The notes beneath the pieces are model-generated. The model was not told the DNA's origin. It worked only from the letters and a program-made list of their open reading frames with translations, and ran no database searches. 26,256 nucleotides of DNA, from positions 1-26,256 of IMG/VR virus record IMGVR_UViG_3300009788_000277; one strand, written 5' to 3'. Within the stretch, counting starts at the first letter, position 1; every line of letters begins with the position of its first letter. Below, piece after piece: positions 6,377 to 11,985 of the stretch. A program made the position numbers and the translations under genes. The stretch comes from a virus.

Positions 6377-6696
6377 CATATGTAGGGCTTTAGGTATGGT
6401 GCAGGTTTTTCCAGAGATTAGATTCTCTAAATAAAACTCAAGTTAGCCTATAGGTTCTGCACCATATGTAGGTAGGTACATAGGTAAACGTACATCTAAT
6501 GTGTCGTTTAGTAAGACTAATATAGTATTATACGTACATATGTAGGTAGGTAGGTATGGTGTAGGTTTATACACATAACTTTAAAAAATATTAGAGAATC
6601 TAAAGTCTGTAAAAAACCATAGCATATGTAGGTAGGTACATATATAAAACTGAGTATTATATCGGGTAAAGTCTGACAAACCAGGTGTCTAATCGC
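6377..6696. repeat. Diverged 160-bp tandem duplication with CATATGTAGG iterons
   Basis: CATATGTAGG occurs at 6377, 6463, 6537 and 6623, spaced 86, 74 and 86 bp, which means a 160-bp unit repeated twice. The unit heads match best: CATATGTAGGTAGGTACATA is identical at 6463 and 6623, and TAGGTATGGTG-AGGTTT recurs at 6391 and 6551. Within the first unit TATGGTGCAG pairs with CTGCACCATA about 50 bp away. GATTCTCTAA (6421) appears as its exact reverse complement at 6591. An AT-rich palindrome TAAAATATATTTTA follows at 6715-6728. Iterons beside AT-rich DNA suggest an origin or a control region. Confidence 0.75.
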
Positions 6697-6792
6697 TCGG
6701 CACTGATGATAAAATAAAATATATTTTAGGATGTAAATACCGTCTGATACTGGGGTTATAGTCTGACTCTGATATTTATTCGAGAAAAAGAC

Positions 6793-6832
6793 TTGACAAA
6801 ATACAGTTTTTGTCTATAATTAGGTATAGACA
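6793..6832 (+). promoter_or_regulatory. Consensus sigma70 promoter with overlapping palindromic operator
   Basis: TTGACA (6793-6798) and TATAAT (6815-6820) match both consensus boxes exactly with a 16-bp spacer, pointing rightward. A perfect inverted repeat, TGTCTATA (6811-6818) and TATAGACA (6825-6832) with a 6-bp centre, overlaps the -10 box and the expected start site, the usual place for a repressor operator. A second TATAAT at 6833-6838 with TTGTCT 17 bp upstream could be a weaker tandem promoter. This is the obvious promoter for the rightward genes; the cognate repressor is not identified here. Confidence 0.8.
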
Positions 6833-6940
6833 TATAATGCTATTTGACAATTGTAAAATAGGAGGTTATCATGTAACCGATACAGGGAAAGCCTGTAGTC
6901 AATGACCGTTATTCTTGATGGTCATTGACTATGAGTTTTT
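6827..6940 (+). ncRNA. Leader RNA with start-stop minigene and hairpins
   Basis: From the likely start near 6827 to the T-run at 6940, about 114 nt carry no normal gene. AGGAGG (6860-6865), spacer TTATC, then ATG-TAA (6871-6876) form an ideal initiation site followed at once by a stop. GGTTA/TAACC (6864-6878) can fold around that ATG, and TACAGG/CCTGTA (6881-6897) forms the next hairpin. Then comes the terminator-like hairpin. The element could be a small RNA or an attenuator controlling the early operon. Confidence 0.5.
6894..6940 (+). terminator. Terminator or attenuator hairpin before first rightward gene
   Basis: AGTCAATGACC (6897-6907) pairs perfectly with GGTCATTGACT (6920-6930) across a 12-nt loop. 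The stem can grow by three outer pairs (two of them wobbles) to 6894 and 6933. TTTTT follows at 6936-6940. The outer bases overlap the 3' strand of the preceding TACAGG/CCTGTA hairpin, so the two structures compete slightly. It lies 24 nt before the first rightward ATG, which fits attenuation. Confidence 0.6.
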
Positions 6941-6963
6941 AATATTTATTGGAGATTGAGATT

Positions 6964-7173
6964 ATGAAACGAGTGTCAAAAATTATAGAATATCAAAAAG
7001 TAATTAACCGACTTGTTGCAATACGAGATTATGACTTATTTGAACTTGAGAATATTTGTTTGTGTAGAATTGGTCATATTGCTTGTTGGGAAAGTTTTGT
7101 TCATGCTTTGGAAGATTTACTTGCAAATGGCAGTATTAATAAAGTCGGAAACGTAGTATTTAAGAAACGATAA
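6964..7173 (+). CDS. Small early protein, possible winged-helix, 69 aa
   Basis: A 69-residue protein starting MKRVSKIIEYQKVINRLVAI. The second half (HIACWESFVHALEDLLANGS, then INKVGNVVFKKR) has the rhythm of a recognition helix followed by a beta wing, so a small winged helix-turn-helix is possible but unproven. I start at ATG 6964 rather than an in-frame TTG 15 nt earlier because the GGAG Shine-Dalgarno would lie inside the longer version. The 22-nt leader before the ATG is repeated almost exactly before the next gene. Confidence 0.6.
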   Translation: MKRVSKIIEYQKVINRLVAIRDYDLFELENICLCRIGHIACWESFVHALEDLLANGSINKVGNVVFKKR

Positions 7174-7193
7174 TTTTATTGGAGATTGAGATT

Positions 7194-7421
7194 ATGATTA
7201 CATTAAAACAAGCAAAAGCATTAAAATATGGTGATTACGTTCACCACAAAACAGCAAAAAACTCAGACGGCACGCCACAACGGTTCCGAGTAAATGGCAA
7301 ACCTAAAACTTGGAAGCGATCCCCGGAACGTGTACAAGTGCCAGTCAAACGAGGTATGTATGAATTTGGTTATTTGACAGAGCATAATATATCTGAGTTT
7401 AATCTCGGGTATAGTGACTAA
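7194..7421 (+). CDS. Conserved small phage protein, 75 aa
   Basis: A 75-residue basic protein with the stretch KNSDGTPQRFRVNGKPKTWK, followed by RSPERVQVPVKRG and YGYLTE-like residues, a pattern I recognise from uncharacterised small phage proteins. It probably folds as a small beta-barrel, but the role is unknown. The start is ATG 7194; its leader ATTGGAGATTGAGATTATG duplicates that of the preceding gene. A large hairpin follows 8 nt after the stop. Confidence 0.7.
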   Translation: MITLKQAKALKYGDYVHHKTAKNSDGTPQRFRVNGKPKTWKRSPERVQVPVKRGMYEFGYLTEHNISEFNLGYSD

Positions 7422-7428
7422 TCATTTT

Positions 7429-7480
7429 CTAATACCATAGCGTAGTCGATACGATATAATACAATACGCTATGGTGTTAG
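7429..7480 (+). promoter_or_regulatory. Long intergenic hairpin, 16-bp stem
   Basis: CTAATACCATAGCGTA (7429-7444) pairs with TACGCTATGGTGTTAG (7465-7480) along 16 bp with a single U-G wobble; the loop is 20 nt. No T-run follows, so it is not a standard intrinsic terminator. Position between two early genes, and similar hairpins downstream, suggest mRNA stabilisation, processing or separation of translation units. Confidence 0.75.
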
Positions 7481-7516
7481 GTAATGATAATATTAATTTA
7501 TTTAAGGGAAACGATT

Positions 7517-8239
7517 ATGGATAAGAACATTTTAGTACAATACGACGGCGGCGGATACGACGGATGTATCTGGGAGTGGAATTTCTTTTATATTGACCAA
7601 AACGGTGGATTTGAGAATATCCATAGTTCTGGTAGTGGTGGAATCATGGACCTGATAGCCGCAACCGAATTAATAGAGAACGGCAAGAATAGTTTTTCCA
7701 GTAGAGTTTTCATCTATCATCTTGATAATGAGGATGAATTGACCGAATTTGCCAATGAGAATAATGTCGGCCTGATCGCTGGAGTGGTCAAGTGGTTTAA
7801 TGACTACAACGTGCCGGATGTGCAGCCGTTCGCTATTTGCTCCGGTTGTGGGCAGCAATTTGACGACTACGATGATATATGTCTTGAGGACTTTGCTGGT
7901 TGTGGTGGTATCGCAATATCGGCTAATACTCTGTTATGTTATGAGTGCCGATCGGCTAATACTTGTGATTGTTGTAGTGAATATGTTGGCGAATCAGAGA
8001 TAATAGCTTTATATCAAGTAGAACCTGAAAGCGATTTAGCACGCGAAAACAAATATACTTTACAGGCTGTTCAAGAATTGATAGATGATAGTATTGGCTT
8101 AATTTGTTCTTATTGTCTTGACGATAGAGCAGGGCAAATAGAACAGAACGAACACGAGGACTTGCGCTGGCAATCGTTCGCAACCGGCATGCCTGATATG
8201 TTTTCGGACGAAATGCGTTGGTTGTGGGCAGCATATTAA
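7517..8239 (+). CDS. Cysteine-rich putative zinc protein, 240 aa
   Basis: A 240-residue acidic protein. Residues 1-100 hold a Gly- and aromatic-rich domain (VQYDGGGYDGCIWEWNFFYI). From 108 on there are several knuckles: C108-x2-C111, C122, C129, C141-x2-C144, C150, C152-C153 and C197-x2-C200, suggesting two or more zinc sites. No catalytic motif is evident. I start at ATG 7517, 8 nt after AAGGG, rather than at the in-frame ATG 7484, which would lie in the leader. That leader is largely repeated before the gene at 8343. Confidence 0.6.
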   Translation: MDKNILVQYDGGGYDGCIWEWNFFYIDQNGGFENIHSSGSGGIMDLIAATELIENGKNSFSSRVFIYHLDNEDELTEFANENNVGLIAGVVKWFNDYNVPDVQPFAICSGCGQQFDDYDDICLEDFAGCGGIAISANTLLCYECRSANTCDCCSEYVGESEIIALYQVEPESDLARENKYTLQAVQELIDDSIGLICSYCLDDRAGQIEQNEHEDLRWQSFATGMPDMFSDEMRWLWAAY

Positions 8240-8253
8240 TATTGACATAATCT

Positions 8254-8296
8254 CTCTTAATACCGGGCCGGACCGTTTCCGGTTCGGTATTAGGGG
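8254..8296 (+). promoter_or_regulatory. Intergenic hairpin, 18-bp stem with wobbles
   Basis: CTCTTAATACCGGGCCGG (8254-8271) pairs with CCGGTTCGGTATTAGGGG (8279-8296); 14 Watson-Crick and 4 G-U pairs, loop 7 nt. No T-run. The same sequence with few changes recurs after the next gene, so this is a repeated intergenic element. Confidence 0.75.
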
Positions 8297-8342
8297 AGTA
8301 GGTAATGATAACTTATTAATGGTTTATTTAAGGGGAACGATT

Positions 8343-8534
8343 ATGACCGAAAAAATGACACAATATAAAGCATGTAGTATAGCCGAAGGGTTTTGTGGTT
8401 ATGAACCAACAGAAGAAGAACAAATTGAAGCTTGGCAATACTTGATTGATACTGGATTGTGTTGGAGCTTACAGGGTTTTTATGGTCGAACAGCAACCAC
8501 CCTGATTGAACAAGGTATTTGTAATGCAGCATAA
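8343..8534 (+). CDS. Small phage protein of DUF7417 type, 63 aa
   Basis: A 63-residue protein. The core EEQIEAWQYLIDTGLCWSLQ followed by GFYGRTATTLIEQGIC matches my memory of a very widespread short phage family (DUF7417: AWQ.L.dTG..W.LQG..GR.A..LIe.G). Function unknown. ATG 8343 follows AAGGGGAACGATT; the leader closely repeats that at 7480-7519. A longer in-frame start at 8319 lies inside the leader and is unlikely. Confidence 0.75.
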   Translation: MTEKMTQYKACSIAEGFCGYEPTEEEQIEAWQYLIDTGLCWSLQGFYGRTATTLIEQGICNAA

Positions 8535-8537
8535 TCT

Positions 8538-8585
8538 CTCTCTTAATACCGGGCCGGATCGTTTTCGGTTCGGCATTAGGGGAGG
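8538..8585 (+). promoter_or_regulatory. Second copy of the intergenic hairpin
   Basis: CTCTTAATACCGGGCCGGA (from 8540) is identical to the hairpin at 8254 over its left arm. The right arm CGGTTCGGCATTAGGGG differs by one base, which causes an A-C mismatch in the stem. Adjacent CTCTCT and GGGGAGG extend the pairing. No T-run follows. GGGGAGG could also act in ribosome binding, but the next ATG is about 40 nt away. Confidence 0.7.
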
Positions 8586-8624
8586 TTGCCCAGTAGTGGA
8601 CGGGCAAAAAGAAGGGGTAAGAAA

Positions 8625-8822
8625 ATGGCATATAGAAACTTAACGCAAGATCAATTTTCAGCTGTCAAGGATTTGGCGGCGTATATTTGTGAGGAAAGAA
8701 AGCTAAAAACTATTGGTGAATATAAACGTGTTGGCAACGAGATCATTGATGAAATAGAGGCAGGTACAAAAAGTTTCTCGACTGATTGCCAAAACAAAAT
8801 ATCAATTATAGAGGTTAATTAA
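8625..8822 (+). CDS. Hypothetical helical protein, 65 aa
   Basis: A 65-residue protein starting MAYRNLTQDQFSAVKDLAAY, mostly helical, with a C-terminal acidic segment. No family recognised. ATG 8625 has AAGGGG 9 nt upstream, which decides this start over an in-frame ATG at 8586 within the hairpin region. A GC-rich stretch with CGGGAT/ATCCCG arms follows the stop. Confidence 0.6.
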   Translation: MAYRNLTQDQFSAVKDLAAYICEERKLKTIGEYKRVGNEIIDEIEAGTKSFSTDCQNKISIIEVN

Positions 8823-8888
8823 CCGCAGGCCGGGCCGGGATACTCCTCCTCTCCTAATCCCGCCGGTTTGCTTTGAAAGAATGGTAAA

Positions 8889-9269
8889 ATGGAATTAACG
8901 AACGAAAATGTAGAAAATGTATTTATGGATTGCTTGTTCAAGGATGGAGAAAATACCGATGAGCATATAAAGGCTGAAGGCATAACTTCAGTGGTTGGAT
9001 TTCACCCAGAACGGCTTGAATCTTGTCGAGAAAATGTAAAGTCTATGTTAGATTGTTTGCCTTCTGACTTTCATCAAAACGAAGGCGGTGGAATGTCTTT
9101 TCTCAATGCCTGTAATGATAAAAACGGCAAACAATGGACAGATTTTCACCAAAGGATGGAGCAACTATTTCAATTGGGCATTGCCCTTGATTTGGCGAAA
9201 TACCTAATGCCAAAAGAAATGTGGAGAGCATTGCCCGGCGGAATGCCCTACATAGTTATTGTTGCTTAA
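8889..9269 (+). CDS. Hypothetical early protein, 126 aa
   Basis: A 126-residue protein starting MELTNENVENVFMDCLFKDG. It has a conserved-looking motif VKSMLDCLPSDFHQNEGGGM and a segment WTDFHQRMEQLFQLGIALDL, suggesting a globular helical fold. I associate the L..LP..F....GGG.SFL pattern with small phage proteins of unknown function. The ribosome-binding site is weak (GAAAGAATGG). It belongs to the run of early genes separated by hairpins. Confidence 0.65.
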   Translation: MELTNENVENVFMDCLFKDGENTDEHIKAEGITSVVGFHPERLESCRENVKSMLDCLPSDFHQNEGGGMSFLNACNDKNGKQWTDFHQRMEQLFQLGIALDLAKYLMPKEMWRALPGGMPYIVIVA

Positions 9270-9291
9270 CTCAACAACCCTCTCCTCTATA

Positions 9292-9318
9292 CCCGGCTCT
9301 ATTATGGGGCGAGTCGGG
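9292..9318 (+). promoter_or_regulatory. Short intergenic hairpin
   Basis: CCCGGCTC (9292-9299) pairs with GAGTCGGG (9311-9318), 8 bp with one G-U, loop 11 nt, no T-run. It falls in the same position relative to its genes as the hairpins at 7429, 8254 and 8540. Confidence 0.55.
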
Positions 9319-9357
9319 ACTTGATGAGAATGATTAACCTTATTATGAGGTGTGAAA

Positions 9358-9546
9358 ATGACAGAACAAGAGTACATCCATGCTACAAATTTGGCAAAAG
9401 TGCATATAGCATATAACGCATTAAGAGATACCTTAATAAGTGCCGAGGACAAAACATTCACCGAAATTGAGCATATTAACATAATGCGTGGCCTTGATAA
9501 ATGGAGAAGTAATTTGTTAAATTTACTGCAAAAAAAGATTGATTAG
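9358..9546 (+). CDS. Hypothetical helical protein, 62 aa
   Basis: A 62-residue, almost entirely helical protein starting MTEQEYIHATNLAKVHIAYN and ending NLLNLLQKKID. A small coiled or bundle fold is likely; no function is recognised. ATG 9358 has GAGG 7 nt upstream; an in-frame GTG at 9352 is less well placed. Confidence 0.6.
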   Translation: MTEQEYIHATNLAKVHIAYNALRDTLISAEDKTFTEIEHINIMRGLDKWRSNLLNLLQKKID

Positions 9547-9592
9547 CTCCCAAATATCACAGCAATAGCTGGACATATAGTCGGGCTTAACC

Positions 9593-9617
9593 GAGATCGT
9601 CGCTTAGGCGGCGTCTC
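9593..9617 (+). promoter_or_regulatory. Intergenic hairpin with TTAG tetraloop
   Basis: GAGA-T-CGTCGC (9593-9603) pairs with GCGGCG-TCTC (9608-9617): ten pairs, one U-G, one bulged T, loop TTAG. It lies 19 nt upstream of the next start and has no T-run. Confidence 0.6.
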
Positions 9618-9636
9618 TGATTGAAAGGGTAGGGAA

Positions 9637-9936
9637 ATGAGTGAAAGCAAACATACGCAGGGGCCGTGGTCGTATCATTACACCTCGAATCACGATGATA
9701 TGATAATTGACAGTGAGGATGATACAGTTATTTACCATGCAGCAAATTGGCCCGTAGACGAAGCCAACGCCCGCCTCATAGCAGCCGCCCCGGATTTGCT
9801 GGGAGCGTGCGAGGCTGTGGCTATCGAATTTGAGTGTTTATCTATTGGCTTGACACCTCCCGAATGCACTAATAAAGATAATTTATGTGTTGTATGCCAA
9901 TGCCAAGCTGCTATAGCTAAGGCCAAAGGAGAATAA
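9637..9936 (+). CDS. HTPGPW-type phage protein, 99 aa
   Basis: The N-terminus SESKHTQGPWSYHYTS and the later segment EANARLIAAAPDLLGACEAV match a widespread phage family with the signature HTPGPW ... ANARLIAAAPDLL. Its function is not known to me. C-terminal cysteines (CVVCQCQ) may add a metal site. AAAGGGTAGGGAAATG supplies the ribosome-binding site. The following small membrane gene begins one base after the stop. Confidence 0.8.
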   Translation: MSESKHTQGPWSYHYTSNHDDMIIDSEDDTVIYHAANWPVDEANARLIAAAPDLLGACEAVAIEFECLSIGLTPPECTNKDNLCVVCQCQAAIAKAKGE

Positions 9937-9937
9937 A

Positions 9938-10075
9938 ATGGAAAAGATACACCCATACTACCAAAAGCAAGAACGTAAGAATATGGAACTCGTGGACTGC
10001 TGGGGCAAGGCTATGTGGTATGGACTACTGATCTGCCTGGTGGTACATTGGTTAATTTGTGTATTGGAACATTAA
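9938..10075 (+). CDS. Small single-pass membrane protein, 45 aa
   Basis: A 45-codon frame starting MEKIHPYYQKQERKNMELVD, followed by a hydrophobic segment (about 25-43, AMWYGLLICLVVHWLICVL). AAAGGAG lies 7 nt before the ATG, inside the upstream gene's last codons. The basic N-terminus and short C-tail suggest an N-in/C-out single span. Role unknown; several other tiny membrane proteins are scattered in this operon. Confidence 0.6.
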   Translation: MEKIHPYYQKQERKNMELVDCWGKAMWYGLLICLVVHWLICVLEH

Positions 10076-10096
10076 TATTAATTGAAAGGAAATAAA

Positions 10097-10519
10097 ATGC
10101 CAACAGTAACAAAAACCAAACGTAAAAAAATGTTGGAACGACAGCAGTATCATTGTGCCTGCTGCAAAACCCACACTCCAACCACAACCGATGCACGGCA
10201 CGATACAGTGTCCAACTACATGCTCTGCCCTCTGTGTATGATCCTGATAGGCAGCGTCCGAGCCTCGCTGGACCGGGGAGTAGGTCGTGACCACATCGCA
10301 ATGTACCTCGGCCTGCCCCCACTCGAACTCCCTGCTGATGGTACACAGTCAGCGGCTGAGAAACGGGCAGCAGGACGCCAGGCAGTTATCGACAAACAGG
10401 TACGCAACTCTGATGGGTCATTGATGACCATCGAACAGTACGACGCTCAGTTCGGTACTGACGAAGCACGAGCAGCCCATCATCAGTCAACCCATGATGG
10501 CCTTATGAAGCACGAGTAG
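10097..10519 (+). CDS. Endonuclease VII-like Cys4 protein, 140 aa
   Basis: The region LERQQYHCACCKTHTPTTTD through YMLCPLCMILIGSVRASLDR has the two cysteine pairs (C20/C22/C23 and C44-x2-C47) and the LC..C...G spacing of phage recombination endonuclease VII (His-Me finger) proteins. The usual catalytic DH.H between the pairs is not intact (DARHDTVSN), so nuclease activity is doubtful. The C-terminal half is polar. A related smaller protein lies two genes downstream. ATG 10097 is preceded by GAAAGGAAAT. Confidence 0.55.
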   Translation: MPTVTKTKRKKMLERQQYHCACCKTHTPTTTDARHDTVSNYMLCPLCMILIGSVRASLDRGVGRDHIAMYLGLPPLELPADGTQSAAEKRAAGRQAVIDKQVRNSDGSLMTIEQYDAQFGTDEARAAHHQSTHDGLMKHE

Positions 10520-10581
10520 TCTATTGTGGACTGACTGGTGAATAAGCAATAACCGAGTAATTGAATTTTGGAGATCGAATT

Positions 10582-10944
10582 ATGTTTAAGATAATATGTA
10601 TAAAACCTATGTACACAATTCAAGATGAGGAAAATGGTAACTATCTACACTCTGATGGTAGCTGGTTTATGCTGTGTCCAGAGTGGTGGCCCACCCGCGA
10701 ATTCGCCCAGGCCGTGCTGGATAAGTACCAGCCACCCAAGCCAGAGCATGTGTGGGAGCATGGGGATGTGTTTAGGAGAGAGTCCGGGACAGTAATGGTG
10801 TATTTGGTTATAGCCGATGTGGGGCCAGTCGTGTATTTATTAACTTACGCTGGTCCCGGCAAAGGCATGTTAGACATTTGTTTGGCAGATGCCACCTTCA
10901 TTTGCAACATCAAAGACGCCGTGTCCATGTGGGAGTCACTCTAA
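10582..10944 (+). CDS. Hypothetical protein, 120 aa
   Basis: A 120-residue protein starting MFKIICIKPMYTIQDEENGN with aromatic-rich middle (WFMLCPEWWPTREFAQAVLD) and a conserved-looking HVWEHGDVF segment. The pattern suggests a compact alpha/beta fold, but I do not recognise the family. I use ATG 10582 with GGAG 8 nt upstream rather than an in-frame TTG at 10561. The stop overlaps the next start as TAATG. Confidence 0.6.
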   Translation: MFKIICIKPMYTIQDEENGNYLHSDGSWFMLCPEWWPTREFAQAVLDKYQPPKPEHVWEHGDVFRRESGTVMVYLVIADVGPVVYLLTYAGPGKGMLDICLADATFICNIKDAVSMWESL

Positions 10945-11198
10945 TGCCCAGAACCACCAAAGAAGTTGCGATCAGGCGAACCAAAATACTCTACGAACAG
11001 CAGGACCGGCGATGTCCGGTTTGTGACCTTGAGATGGCACACAAAGATGAGAATGATAATACTGTACGCAAATACGAGGACAAACCAACTGGGGTGATAC
11101 TATGTGCAAGCTGCCGGTTCATGGTCAATTATGTGCGTCGTCATGCTGGCCCCCGGCTTGACCGGGCTATTCGGCTGGTTAGGACTGGTAAAGTATAA
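10944..11198 (+). CDS. Endonuclease VII-like zinc protein, 84 aa
   Basis: An 84-residue basic protein. ILYEQQDRRCPVCDLEM and PTGVILCASCRFMVNYVRRH give C24-x2-C27 and C54-x2-C57 in the layout of endonuclease VII proteins, including the TG.(I/L)LC..C signature. As in the gene at 10097, the catalytic DH.H is missing (RKYEDKPTG), so it may only bind DNA. Start and upstream stop overlap as TAATG. It is the last gene before the hairpin region at 11.2 kb. Confidence 0.6.
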   Translation: MPRTTKEVAIRRTKILYEQQDRRCPVCDLEMAHKDENDNTVRKYEDKPTGVILCASCRFMVNYVRRHAGPRLDRAIRLVRTGKV

Positions 11199-11285
11199 AC
11201 AGGTAAAATACACAGGTAAAGTATAAGCTGTGCTTATAGTAGGGTAAGTACAGCTTATACAACCTGTTGTGATTAATTTTTTATA
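11198..11285 (+). terminator. Long hairpin with competing folds; terminator or attenuator
   Basis: GTATAAGCTGT (11221-11231) pairs perfectly with ACAGCTTATAC (11250-11260) over an 18-nt loop, and ACAGGT (11212-11217) can extend it with ACCTGT (11262-11267). TTTTTT follows at 11277-11282, about 9 nt after the extended stem. A smaller alternative hairpin, ATAAGC/GCTTAT (11223-11237), uses the same left arm, because GCTTAT occurs twice. The ACAGGTAAA block is also duplicated upstream. Mutually exclusive folds suggest a switch rather than a plain terminator. Confidence 0.55.
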
Positions 11286-11347
11286 TTTTTTGGTCTGAAA
11301 TAGTGGCTTAAAAGGGATAAGTCTGGTATATGTAGCAGGAGAACATA

Positions 11348-11713
11348 ATGAAACGAAATCTAACTATCAACGAAGAAAAAGCCATACGTTTGGTACACCA
11401 TGAGTTCGGGGGCAAGGGTATTAAAGAAGCAGCCGCGTGCATGGGCCGGTCGATAAGAGCCGTGCAACGGCTGCTTAATAGTGCGAATAAAAAAGCCCCG
11501 CAGATATTCCCGATCCTCACTCCCCAACATCGGGCAATTTTGTCTATGTACGACCAACACATGAGCCGTGCATCTATAATGGCTGGGTTGGGTATTACAA
11601 AAAAGGTACTGGCTCGTGAGGTGGAGTCTCTACGATCATGGGGATTTTTATTCAATCGTGTTATGAACCAGTACCGGCCTTCGATGGATGGTCGGGTTCG
11701 GGAGAGGTTTTAA
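11348..11713 (+). CDS. Helix-turn-helix protein, 121 aa
   Basis: A 121-residue basic protein with two HTH-like stretches. The first is KGIKEAAACMGRSIRAVQRL (about 23-42). The second, about 73-100 (SRASIMAGLGITKKVLAREV), is followed by RSWGFL. This resembles sigma-like or Trp-repressor-like winged DNA-binding modules used by phages. GCAGGAGAAC precedes ATG 11348. It is the first gene after the switch-like hairpin and may regulate this operon or the left arm; that is inference. Confidence 0.65.
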   Translation: MKRNLTINEEKAIRLVHHEFGGKGIKEAAACMGRSIRAVQRLLNSANKKAPQIFPILTPQHRAILSMYDQHMSRASIMAGLGITKKVLAREVESLRSWGFLFNRVMNQYRPSMDGRVRERF

Positions 11714-11730
11714 TTGAAAAGGGTAAGATA

Positions 11731-11982
11731 ATGCTAAAACTAACAGGCGAAAGAAAAACAAGTGTTTGTGTATCAGAAATGAAAGATGGGGATGTGGCGG
11801 TTATTGTGGACTGGACGTGTCGTTCGTATATTGGCAGGGTAGTCCAGCGATACGGCGATTATCTAATAACCATTGGAGGCAGGTGTAGTCAAGGTTGGGG
11901 TGAATATTTCAAAAGTGAAAACATAGGTGGTTCTTGTGAAGTTCGTATTCTCGAAAAAGATGAAACCCTCGTTGTGGAGTAA
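11731..11982 (+). CDS. Small conserved phage protein, 83 aa
   Basis: An 83-residue mostly beta protein starting MLKLTGERKTSVCVSEMKDG. The segments DGDVAVIVDW, IGRVVQRYGDYLITIGG and GWGEYF recall short phage proteins with an SH3-like barrel. No function assigned. ATG 11731 has AAAAGGG just upstream, so the longer in-frame start at 11638 inside the HTH gene is rejected. RecG-like gene follows after 3 nt. Confidence 0.6.
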   Translation: MLKLTGERKTSVCVSEMKDGDVAVIVDWTCRSYIGRVVQRYGDYLITIGGRCSQGWGEYFKSENIGGSCEVRILEKDETLVVE

Positions 11983-11985
11983 AAT

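Noticed and set aside
6100-6700. CRISPR array
   Set aside because: Repeats are either directly tandem or 74-86 bp apart with diverging flanks; there are no uniform spacers and no cas genes. The Cas4-like nuclease at 22377 belongs to a recombination module.
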